In this document: positions 1 to 5,001 of the stretch, one piece after another | Layout: each line of letters starts with the position of its first letter | How positions within the stretch are numbered: the first letter of the stretch is position 1 | The notes under the pieces: generated by a model | The model's input: only the letters and a program-made list of their open reading frames with translations | What the model was told of the DNA's origin: nothing | Databases searched by the model: none | Program-made: the position numbers and the translations under genes | NCBI GenBank assembly: GCA_002293525.1 | Contig: DBDJ01000049.1 | Span: 28,929-33,929 of the forward strand | Direction: 5' to 3' | DNA: 5,001 bases | From: Lachnospiraceae bacterium UBA935 | GTDB lineage: Bacteria; Bacillota; Clostridia; Lachnospirales; Lachnospiraceae

Positions 1-55
1 ATTCGTCAGGGTTTTGGCTGCGTAGTTTACGCCGGGCGTGAAGGGCTTCCTTAAA
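1..55. repeat. Left copy of a 55-bp direct repeat flanking the CBASS operon
   Basis: This segment matches 4942-4996 in the same orientation at 52 of 55 positions; the mismatches fall at 24, 29 and 44. Similarity stops after position 55. It begins at the window edge, so the true repeat may extend further left. By my count 29 of its 55 bases are G or C, well above the A+T-rich operon beside it. Read on the minus strand, both copies keep an open frame ending in FKEALHARRK-(L or Q)-RSQNPDE. In this copy the frame runs upstream only a short way, to a stop near position 85, so it would be a detached 3' end of a gene if coding. It may be a dispersed intergenic repeat or a duplicated attachment site; I do not recognise it. 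Confidence 0.9.
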
Positions 56-90
56 GCAAATAATTTTACAAGTGGAAATTTGTTAAACTA

Positions 91-119
91 TTGACATATT
101 TGGAAGAAAATGATAAATT
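91..119 (+). promoter_or_regulatory. Sigma-A type promoter of the CBASS operon
   Basis: A perfect -35 box, TTGACA, lies at 91-96. After a 17-bp spacer comes TAAATT at 114-119 (4 of 6 matches to TATAAT), preceded by TG at 111-112, which gives an extended -10. The predicted transcription start is about 125-127, roughly 42 bases before the first start codon. No other promoter this good is visible upstream of the operon, and the short gaps between genes suggest it drives all four. The start site would fall at the left edge of the HrcA operator-like element. Confidence 0.75.
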
Positions 120-125
120 AAGTTA

Positions 126-152
126 TCAGCACTCTTACAAGATGAGTGCTAA
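126..152 (+). promoter_or_regulatory. CIRCE operator (HrcA heat-shock repressor binding site)
   Basis: The sequence is TCAGCACTC, nine bases, then GAGTGCTAA. The established CIRCE consensus is TTAGCACTC-N9-GAGTGCTAA, so 17 of 18 defined positions match and the spacer is exactly nine; only the second base differs. Placement is also canonical. It sits at the predicted transcription start, downstream of the -10 box and directly before the Shine-Dalgarno sequence, as in the dnaK and groE operons of Bacillota. HrcA bound here would block transcription, and in RNA the arms can form a 7-bp hairpin in the leader. HrcA depends on GroEL to stay active, so the operon is inferred to be derepressed when GroEL is occupied. 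No hrcA gene is in the window; the host's own repressor is assumed. Confidence 0.88.
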
Positions 153-155
153 AGG

Positions 156-161
156 AAGGAG
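156..161 (+). promoter_or_regulatory. Ribosome binding site of the CD-NTase gene
   Basis: AAGGAG lies six bases before the ATG at 168 and fixes that start. It begins four bases after the last base of the CIRCE-like element, so a repressor or a leader hairpin there would sit right beside it. Confidence 0.85.
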
Positions 162-167
162 ATAATA

Positions 168-1178
168 ATGATAGATTTACAAAAAGAATTTATTGAGTTT
201 CACGATAATATTAAGTTGGATGATGAAAACCAAAAGTTACGTGATAAAAGAGAAATTTTACTTAAAAAATTGAAAAATAATATTTCAGATGAAGCAGCAT
301 CATATACAACATTTAACCAAGGTAGTTATGCAATGGGTACGGGAATCTATCCAGAAGATGAAGACTATGATATAGACGTAGGGCTAAAATTTGATATAAA
401 TAAAGACGATTATGATGATGCCGTAGAGCCTAAAAAATGGGTGCGGGATGCATTGGATGGGCACACTAAACATGTAGATATAAAACGTTCATGTGTAACT
501 GTTACATATCAAGAAAATGGTAAATCTGCTTATCATGTGGATTTTGCTGTTTATGCGAATGATAATTCCGATGGTAAAATGTATATTGCTAAAGGGAAAG
601 AATTTTCGGATAAAGAATATAGATATTGGGAAGAATCCGATCCACAAGGATTGATTAAGTTAATAAAGAATAAATATAGTGGTGATGATGCGGCGCAATT
701 TAGAAGAACTATTCGCTATATAAAAAAGTGGAAAACACATAATTTTTCATCGGTAGGGGATAGTGCTCCAACAGGGATTGCATTAACAATATTAGCATAT
801 GACAGTTGTTTTAGTGTAAATAAAACGACAGATTGGGCAACTAAAAAATCGGTATATGATGATTTTTCAGCTCTGCATACATGTATAAAAAATATTAAAA
901 GTCGTTTTTCATACAGTTGGAGTGAATTGGCACAGCAAATGTGTTATAAAATTAGTGCCAACCTTCCTGTCGCACCATATAGTAATTTGTTTTCAAAGAT
1001 GACAGATAAACAGATGGATGAATTATACTCAAGAATAACTAATATGTTGAGCAAGTTAGATGAGGTGAAAGGAAAAACAAAACGTTCAGAAGCATGTACG
1101 ATTTTGGTAGAATTGTTTGGTGAGGAATTTCCAGTAACTGTTGACAAGAGTATAGTAGGAACATCTGAATCTGCATGA
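168..1178 (+). CDS. CBASS CD-NTase (cGAS/DncV-like nucleotidyltransferase)
   Basis: This 336-residue cytosolic enzyme is predicted to make a cyclic di- or trinucleotide alarm signal from NTPs during phage infection. The nucleotidyltransferase signature is complete: QGS at 51-53 followed by YAMGTG, the metal-binding aspartates D68 and D70 in YDIDVG, and a third acidic residue, D125, in YHVDFAVY. A helical region follows, with FRRTIRYIKKWK around 178-189 and the GDSAPTGIALTILA segment around 197-210 typical of the C-terminal OAS-type domain. The tail (about 325-336) looks flexible and ends in SESA. In type II CBASS, Cap2 conjugates the CD-NTase through its C-terminal residue, so a small last residue on a loose tail fits. 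AAGGAG six bases upstream supports the ATG start. It is the first gene of the operon, and cap2 begins 7 bases after its stop. The CD-NTase clade and its nucleotide product cannot be fixed by eye. Confidence 0.93.
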   Translation: MIDLQKEFIEFHDNIKLDDENQKLRDKREILLKKLKNNISDEAASYTTFNQGSYAMGTGIYPEDEDYDIDVGLKFDINKDDYDDAVEPKKWVRDALDGHTKHVDIKRSCVTVTYQENGKSAYHVDFAVYANDNSDGKMYIAKGKEFSDKEYRYWEESDPQGLIKLIKNKYSGDDAAQFRRTIRYIKKWKTHNFSSVGDSAPTGIALTILAYDSCFSVNKTTDWATKKSVYDDFSALHTCIKNIKSRFSYSWSELAQQMCYKISANLPVAPYSNLFSKMTDKQMDELYSRITNMLSKLDEVKGKTKRSEACTILVELFGEEFPVTVDKSIVGTSESA

Positions 1179-1185
1179 GGTAATA

Positions 1186-2922
1186 ATGACTGATGAGTTT
1201 GAAGAAATTATTAATATTTTGAACATACGGCGTGAGGTGTGTTTTACTAGGAAGGAAAGTAGCCATGAGGATGAGGAATATATGGCTGCTTTCTTTGGCA
1301 GTGTCTTTCTAAAGGATGGAAGTAGAGTTGAACTAATTATAGCTTTTTCAAAACACTTTCCTTTATGTTTTCCGGATTTCTTTGTGAAAAATAATGATGA
1401 GTTTAGAGTCCATGTTGAAGCTAATGGGAAGATATGTTTGTATGATAAAAGTTCAGTATTAATTAAAAAGGATTTAAAAGAACAATTTTTATTGGACTGT
1501 TATGATCAAGCAATAGATATATTAAATATTTTACCGGGAACAGATGAGTATAATTCGGAAATCCATAGGGAATTTTGTGCATATTGGTTGAAAGTGGCGA
1601 TGAGCAGAATGGTTTATTCTTGCTTTGAAACTGCAGGGGTAAATTATGAAGAATATAGTATATTATTTAGTGGTAAAAAGCCAATTGTTGCAAAGTCTAT
1701 AAATGATGCTGAAGTGATTGCATACAATAATTTTAGCATTAAAAAGGAGGAAACGGATTCAAAAAAGGATTGCTTAATAATTCGACTTAGACTGAAAAGT
1801 AATTTAATTAAAATAAAAGAAAACTATAAACTAAGTGAAATACGGCATTACATTTTAGATAATGTTACAGCATCTATAAAAAAAAGAATCAATAAATTTT
1901 TTACAAAAAAAGTTAAGAACATGACTAAGTATATATTTTTAATCTATGAAACAAATTTTGGAGATATTATATTTGGATTCAGGATAGAAATTGTCAGTAG
2001 AAAGTATATTCAATTATCAAATGCTACATGTGCAAAAGTAGAGCCAGTATATGTTGAAAGAATAGACTATAGTTATTTGACAAAAAGAGGTGGAAGCTAT
2101 AGTGGGATAAAAGATAAAAAGGTATTACTATTAGGTGCAGGGTCTGTGGGGGGGTATTTAGCTAATAATTTATGTCAACTTGGAATAGTAAATTTAGATA
2201 TATTAGATAGCGATATTTTTAGTGAAGAAAATGTATATAGACATTTTTTGGGTTTTGATGCCGCAATAAAAAATAAGCTTACTTATAAAGCAGATTTGAT
2301 TAAAGAACAGCTTGAGAACATGTATCCCTATGTTGATATTGATTCGTTGAACTATAAGGAGCGTTCAGTAGAGGAATTTCTCATTAATTATAATAGATTG
2401 AGTAATTATGATATTATAATTTCTGCATTAGGGGAACCGTCACTAAACTTAGAAATAAATAGTTTATTATATCGACATAATATAAAAGTACCGTTTATAT
2501 GCTGCTTCAATGAGCCATACAGTATAGGTGGACATATAATAGCATCAAATATAGATAGGAAGTCTTGTTTACAATGTTTATATACGAAAGTAAATGCGTC
2601 TGACGTTACCTCTTTCAGAGGAAGTTTAGTGGAAACAGAACAATCATTTAAAAAGAATGTTTCAGGCTGTAGTGGAGCATTTGTGCCATATAGTTGTTTG
2701 GATTCTCAGCAGACGGCAATAATTGCAGCAAAGATGACAATTCAAATACTACAGCAAAACATTAAAGAGAATATGTTTGAATCATGGATTGGCTCAGCAG
2801 AAGAATTAGAGGAAAATGGATTTAAGGTATCAGAACATTATAAAACTGTTTCTGATAATAAGCTGTTTTGTAAAAGTGATTATATGAACAGCCATTGCTC
2901 TATATGTGGAAAAGGCGATTGA
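1186..2922 (+). CDS. cap2: Cap2, E2-E1 fusion that conjugates the CD-NTase
   Basis: This 578-residue protein matches the architecture of the ubiquitin-transfer-like primer enzyme of type II CBASS. The N-terminal part (about 1-140) looks like an E2 fold: HFPLCFPDFFV at 57-67, then NGKICLYD, where C84 is the likely E2 cysteine. A linker domain spans about 145-300. The C-terminal E1/ThiF adenylation domain starts near 310 and carries the ATP-binding GAGSVGG at 317-323, then D341, D343, N349 and R352 in the DSDIF...ENVYRH segment. ALGEPSLNLEIN at 414-425 is ThiF-like. C495 in SGCSGAF is the probable E1 catalytic cysteine. Two CxxC pairs, C461/C464 and C571/C574, look like the structural zinc site of E1 proteins. 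GAGG overlaps the upstream stop codon and sits five bases before the ATG. Role, from family knowledge: it adenylates the CD-NTase C-terminus and transfers it to a target, raising signal output. A seven-G run lies within the ATP-loop codons. Confidence 0.92.
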   Translation: MTDEFEEIINILNIRREVCFTRKESSHEDEEYMAAFFGSVFLKDGSRVELIIAFSKHFPLCFPDFFVKNNDEFRVHVEANGKICLYDKSSVLIKKDLKEQFLLDCYDQAIDILNILPGTDEYNSEIHREFCAYWLKVAMSRMVYSCFETAGVNYEEYSILFSGKKPIVAKSINDAEVIAYNNFSIKKEETDSKKDCLIIRLRLKSNLIKIKENYKLSEIRHYILDNVTASIKKRINKFFTKKVKNMTKYIFLIYETNFGDIIFGFRIEIVSRKYIQLSNATCAKVEPVYVERIDYSYLTKRGGSYSGIKDKKVLLLGAGSVGGYLANNLCQLGIVNLDILDSDIFSEENVYRHFLGFDAAIKNKLTYKADLIKEQLENMYPYVDIDSLNYKERSVEEFLINYNRLSNYDIIISALGEPSLNLEINSLLYRHNIKVPFICCFNEPYSIGGHIIASNIDRKSCLQCLYTKVNASDVTSFRGSLVETEQSFKKNVSGCSGAFVPYSCLDSQQTAIIAAKMTIQILQQNIKENMFESWIGSAEELEENGFKVSEHYKTVSDNKLFCKSDYMNSHCSICGKGD

Positions 2923-2927
2923 TATTA

Positions 2928-3404
2928 ATGAGATATAAGAATAGTATAGACAATATTATTTTAGAAATAGATGAACAAGTGGAAAAATTATTTTATACCT
3001 ATGTAGAAAATTATGATTTTGCGGTTGAAAGTGGAGGTATATTAATAGGTACATTAAATCCTGCATACAATTCAGTTAGGTTGACTAATATTACAGAGCC
3101 ATTTCCGAAGGATATAAGAACCCAATATGAATTTAAGAGATCAGAAGATGGACATCAGAATGCAATGAATAATTTTTGGGAACAGTCAAATTTTAGAAAG
3201 ACATACTTGGGTGAATGGCATACACATAATCAGAAGATACCTCAGCCGTCACATATAGATATAAAAAATTGGCTTAAAATAAGTAAAAAAAAAAATAATA
3301 ATTCAGAATGGATTTTTTTTATTATTATTGGAACGGAGGAAATATGTATTTGGACTATTCAAAATAAAAAAATTATTAAGTTAGAAAGAATAGAAAATTA
3401 TTAG
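2928..3404 (+). CDS. cap3: Cap3, JAB/JAMM isopeptidase
   Basis: This 158-residue zinc metalloprotease of the MPN/JAB family reverses Cap2 conjugation of the CD-NTase and limits CBASS activity. The full JAMM motif is visible: E34 in VESGGILIG, then GEWHTH with H98 and H100, then S108 and D111 (H-x-H-x7-S-x2-D). The length is normal for a stand-alone Cap3. I chose the ATG at 2928, five bases after the cap2 stop. A TTG at 2895 would add 11 residues (MLYMWKRRLIL) and overlap cap2, but the added segment is out-of-frame cap2 sequence and has no better ribosome site. The nearest purine-rich stretch, GGAAAAGG at 2908-2915, is 12 bases before the ATG, so translation may depend on coupling with cap2. 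The C-terminal part is low-complexity and A/T rich, including an 11-A run that encodes KKKN. Confidence 0.92.
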   Translation: MRYKNSIDNIILEIDEQVEKLFYTYVENYDFAVESGGILIGTLNPAYNSVRLTNITEPFPKDIRTQYEFKRSEDGHQNAMNNFWEQSNFRKTYLGEWHTHNQKIPQPSHIDIKNWLKISKKKNNNSEWIFFIIIGTEEICIWTIQNKKIIKLERIENY

Positions 3405-3415
3405 GAGAAAACACT

Positions 3416-4528
3416 ATGGATAAGAGTTCAAAACCAAAACGGCCTAGCATACCAGAGCCGGTCAAGAGAGAGCTTTGGATAAAGTCAGGGGGGAGATGCG
3501 AATTTAGAGGGTGTAATAAATACTTATATATGGATGGGGTGACAAAACAACCAAGGAATTTATCAAATATTGCTCATATTGTAAGTTGGACATCAAATGG
3601 GCCAAGAGGAAACAAAGACTCTGAAAAACTGGCTACAGATATATCAAATTTAATGCTGACTTGTGCAGAACATAATCATCTTATTGATGACGATAAATAT
3701 GTTGATGAGTACCCGATAGAATTATTGCAAAGATATAAAAGGGAACATGAAGAACGAATATTTAGGGTCACTGGAATGGGGCAAAATTATGGTGCACGGA
3801 TAGTAAAAATGTGGAGTCAAATTCAGAATCAGATTCCTCAAATGAGTGACAAGGATATTGGCGAAGCAATACATCCGTATTATCCTTTGGAAGAACCACT
3901 TAATATTGATCTGACTCAATTAGAAGATGTGATGGCAGCAACTAAACAAATCAAAAAGATTGTTGATCTACATATGCTATCAGATAAAAAGCAAGAAAGA
4001 TATTGTATATTTATTATGGCTAAAATTCCTTATGCTTGTTATCTAGGCTATATTTTAGGAAATAAGGTGAAATCTAATACATTTCAGTATTTTAGAGATA
4101 GTCAAAATTGGAAATGGAAAGATACAGAAGCTGGACATTTTTGCACAATACAGCCCGATAATGAGAACATGATGAATTCGGAAGTTAATCTATTAGTAGA
4201 AGTGAGCGGAAAAATTGATTTAAAATTAGTACCAAGTAATATTTGCTATCATATTCAGGCAGATGTCCCTGGGTTTTTGTTTATACAAAGTCTAAAACAA
4301 GTTATTGAGTTTCAAATAAAATTTAGAGAGTTATTAAGCACAATAAGAGAGAAACATGGAGAAGATAGTAAGATTAATCTTTTCTTAGCAATACCAAATC
4401 CTATTGCATTTGAAATTGGAAGGACAATTATGAAAAATATTGATCCAACAATTATATTGTACGATAAAGTAGCAGACAAAGTAAATTACGAACAAATTAT
4501 GGTTTTGCATGAGAGAATTAGAGAATGA
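3416..4528 (+). CDS. cap5: Cap5-type HNH-SAVED effector nuclease
   Basis: This 370-residue protein is the killing arm of the system. The N-terminal HNH endonuclease domain (about 15-115) has zinc-ligand candidates C28, C33, C83 and H88, the likely general-base histidine H54 in NIAHIVSW, and N78 in DISNLMLTC, followed by AEHNHLID. The C-terminal part (about 160-368) fits a SAVED cyclic-nucleotide sensor: LLVEVSGKID near 259-268 and NLFLAIPNPIAFEIG at 321-335 followed by TIILYDK, a typical SAVED ending. Family knowledge: ligand binding by SAVED drives oligomer formation and turns on DNA cleavage by HNH, giving abortive infection. Cap5 proteins studied so far respond to cyclic dinucleotides such as cGAMP isomers; the ligand here is unknown. 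AGGAG overlaps the cap3 stop codon and lies eight bases before the ATG, a strong coupled start. No membrane segment or signal peptide is visible, and it ends the operon. Confidence 0.93.
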   Translation: MDKSSKPKRPSIPEPVKRELWIKSGGRCEFRGCNKYLYMDGVTKQPRNLSNIAHIVSWTSNGPRGNKDSEKLATDISNLMLTCAEHNHLIDDDKYVDEYPIELLQRYKREHEERIFRVTGMGQNYGARIVKMWSQIQNQIPQMSDKDIGEAIHPYYPLEEPLNIDLTQLEDVMAATKQIKKIVDLHMLSDKKQERYCIFIMAKIPYACYLGYILGNKVKSNTFQYFRDSQNWKWKDTEAGHFCTIQPDNENMMNSEVNLLVEVSGKIDLKLVPSNICYHIQADVPGFLFIQSLKQVIEFQIKFRELLSTIREKHGEDSKINLFLAIPNPIAFEIGRTIMKNIDPTIILYDKVADKVNYEQIMVLHERIRE

Positions 4529-4728
4529 GAAACTTTTGGAGAAAGTAGATGATAATGTTTGATTTGAAACGATAAATACATGGGATAATATGAATAATTT
4601 TGATACAAATATGGTTATAAGAAAATTAAAACATTAATAAATATATTAATAGGCCGGGGATTTAATTAAAAAACATAGGAGAAGGAAGCCAGTGTTTATG
4701 CTGGTTGCAAGCAAATTTGTTTAGTGTC

Positions 4729-4746
4729 TGGCAACGTTTTGGCAAC
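4729..4746. repeat. Two TGGCAAC direct repeats one helical turn apart
   Basis: TGGCAAC occurs at 4729-4735 and again at 4740-4746, eleven bases apart start to start, so both copies face the same side of the helix. Phased short repeats of this sort are typical of protein-binding sites, including arm sites of tyrosine recombinases. No recombinase gene is in the window, so the role is unassigned. Confidence 0.4.
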
Positions 4747-4786
4747 AATTTTTATTTGGTTTGAGTTTTGACCGGATTAGCATATT

Positions 4787-4914
4787 AAAAACCTTACTGA
4801 TTTTATGTGAGCAATGAGTCGGGTGGAAATGGGTTTGTTGATTATTTCCGTTTGACGTGTGCCACGATAGCTGTTGAGTGTGACGGCTGTTAATTTAATC
4901 AGTAAGGTTTTTTT
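4787..4914 (+). repeat. 126-bp inverted-repeat element with T tract; possible structured RNA or terminator
   Basis: A 16-base arm at 4787-4802 (A5-CCTTACTGATT) is perfectly complementary to 4897-4912 (AATCAGTAAGG-T5), and the T tract runs to 4914. The 94 bases between can form smaller stems: GGAAAT at 4825-4830 with ATTTCC at 4844-4849, and CGTG at 4856-4859 with CACG at 4863-4866. As RNA on the plus strand this would be a closed multi-branch structure followed by seven U, which could end the operon transcript. Because the arms carry A and T tracts symmetrically, it could work in either direction. As DNA it could be a small miniature inverted-repeat element. The loop is much longer than in ordinary intrinsic terminators, so the function is uncertain. 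Confidence 0.55.
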
Positions 4915-4941
4915 GTGCTGTGCTGTTATTTTATTCTTTTT

Positions 4942-4996
4942 ATTCGTCAGGGTTTTGGCTGCGTTGTTTGCGCCGGGCGTGAAGAGCTTCCTTAAA
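4942..4996. repeat. Right copy of the 55-bp direct repeat flanking the CBASS operon
   Basis: It matches 1-55 in the same orientation at 52 of 55 positions. The two copies are offset by exactly 4941 bases and bracket the promoter, operator, all four genes and the downstream non-coding part. On the minus strand this copy reads FKEALHARRKQRSQNPDE and then a TAA stop at 4942-4940; the frame is still open at the window edge. If it is coding, a gene on the minus strand beyond the window ends here. Two of the three differences between the copies are silent third-position changes in that frame (GCC/GCT, CGT/CGC) and one is L/Q, which weakly favours a coding origin. Confidence 0.9.
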
Positions 4997-5001
4997 ACGC
5001 T

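Larger units (their letters stand above)
4529..4941. other. Non-coding stretch downstream of the operon
   Basis: I see no convincing gene in these 413 bases. The first 120 or so are A+T rich and hold only tiny frames, for example 8 codons from 4549 and 15 codons from 4590 (MNNFDTNMVIRKLKH). The second has no clear ribosome site and looks like chance or a gene remnant. An all-A/T palindrome (ATTAATA, four bases, TATTAAT) occupies 4633-4650. No compact intrinsic terminator follows directly after the effector gene; the closest candidate is the long inverted repeat at 4787-4914. The second half is richer in G+C than the operon. Confidence 0.7.

Noticed and set aside
1..55. CRISPR repeat or tRNA-gene attachment site
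   Set aside because: There are only two copies, 4.9 kb apart, with no spacers, and neither copy contains a recognisable tRNA 3' end.
944..1266. Two overlapping minus-strand open frames of 67 and 75 codons (944-1147 and 1039-1266)
   Set aside because: They are antisense to the CD-NTase end and cap2 start, show no recognisable motif, and are explained by the well-supported plus-strand genes.
2895..2927. TTG start giving an 11-residue N-terminal extension of Cap3
   Set aside because: The added residues come from cap2 sequence read in another frame (the CSIC zinc-pair region). The ATG at 2928 directly after the cap2 stop fits the JAB fold and the operon spacing better.
3722..3919. Minus-strand open frame of 65 codons
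   Set aside because: It is antisense to the effector gene between its HNH and SAVED domains, has no domain, and looks like composition noise.
4590..4637. 15-codon frame MNNFDTNMVIRKLKH downstream of the effector
   Set aside because: It faintly resembles the N-terminus of a helix-turn-helix regulator but is too short and lacks a clear ribosome site. I do not call a gene or pseudogene from it.
4681..4710. Intrinsic terminator around the CCAG/CTGG hairpin
   Set aside because: The stem is only about five to six pairs including a G-U, and no T run follows it.
4787..4912. Integron attC-like recombination site
   Set aside because: The size and inverted-repeat shape are similar, but I could not find the conserved RYYYAAC and GTTRRRY boxes at the ends, and no integrase is in view.

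Overview
The window holds one complete anti-phage operon, a type II CBASS (cyclic-oligonucleotide-based antiphage signalling system), on the plus strand. Four genes lie head to tail from 168 to 4528: a cGAS/DncV-like nucleotidyltransferase (CD-NTase), the E1-E2 fusion Cap2, the JAB/JAMM isopeptidase Cap3, and a Cap5-type HNH-SAVED effector nuclease. The genes are A+T rich, have good Shine-Dalgarno sequences, are 5 to 11 bases apart, and share one recognisable promoter. This points to a low-G+C Gram-positive (Bacillota) host or donor. I cannot name a genus from this sequence.

How the genes probably work together, from family knowledge: Cap2 uses its E1 and E2 domains to attach the C-terminus of the CD-NTase to a target protein, which primes the enzyme. 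Cap3 removes that linkage and tempers the system. On infection the CD-NTase makes a cyclic oligonucleotide. The SAVED domain of the last gene binds it, the protein assembles into an active form, and its HNH domain degrades DNA so that the cell dies before phage is released. The catalytic residues expected for each step are present in all four proteins.

Region by region: 1-55 is the left copy of a direct repeat. 91-119 is a strong sigma-A type promoter (TTGACA, 17-bp spacer, extended -10). 126-152 matches the CIRCE operator of the heat-shock repressor HrcA at 17 of 18 defined positions, with the canonical 9-base spacer, and lies between the predicted transcription start and the ribosome binding site. 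168-4528 is the CBASS operon. 4529-4941 has no convincing gene, but contains two phased TGGCAAC repeats and a 126-bp segment bounded by 16-bp inverted repeats that ends in a T tract. 4942-4996 is the right copy of the direct repeat.

Two points stand out. The first is the CIRCE operator, which would put an abortive-infection system under chaperone-linked heat-shock control; I know of no described precedent. The second is the pair of 55-bp repeats (52 of 55 identical) that bracket the operon with no recombinase gene between them, as if the operon were a cassette inserted at, or exchanged through, a repeated chromosomal sequence.
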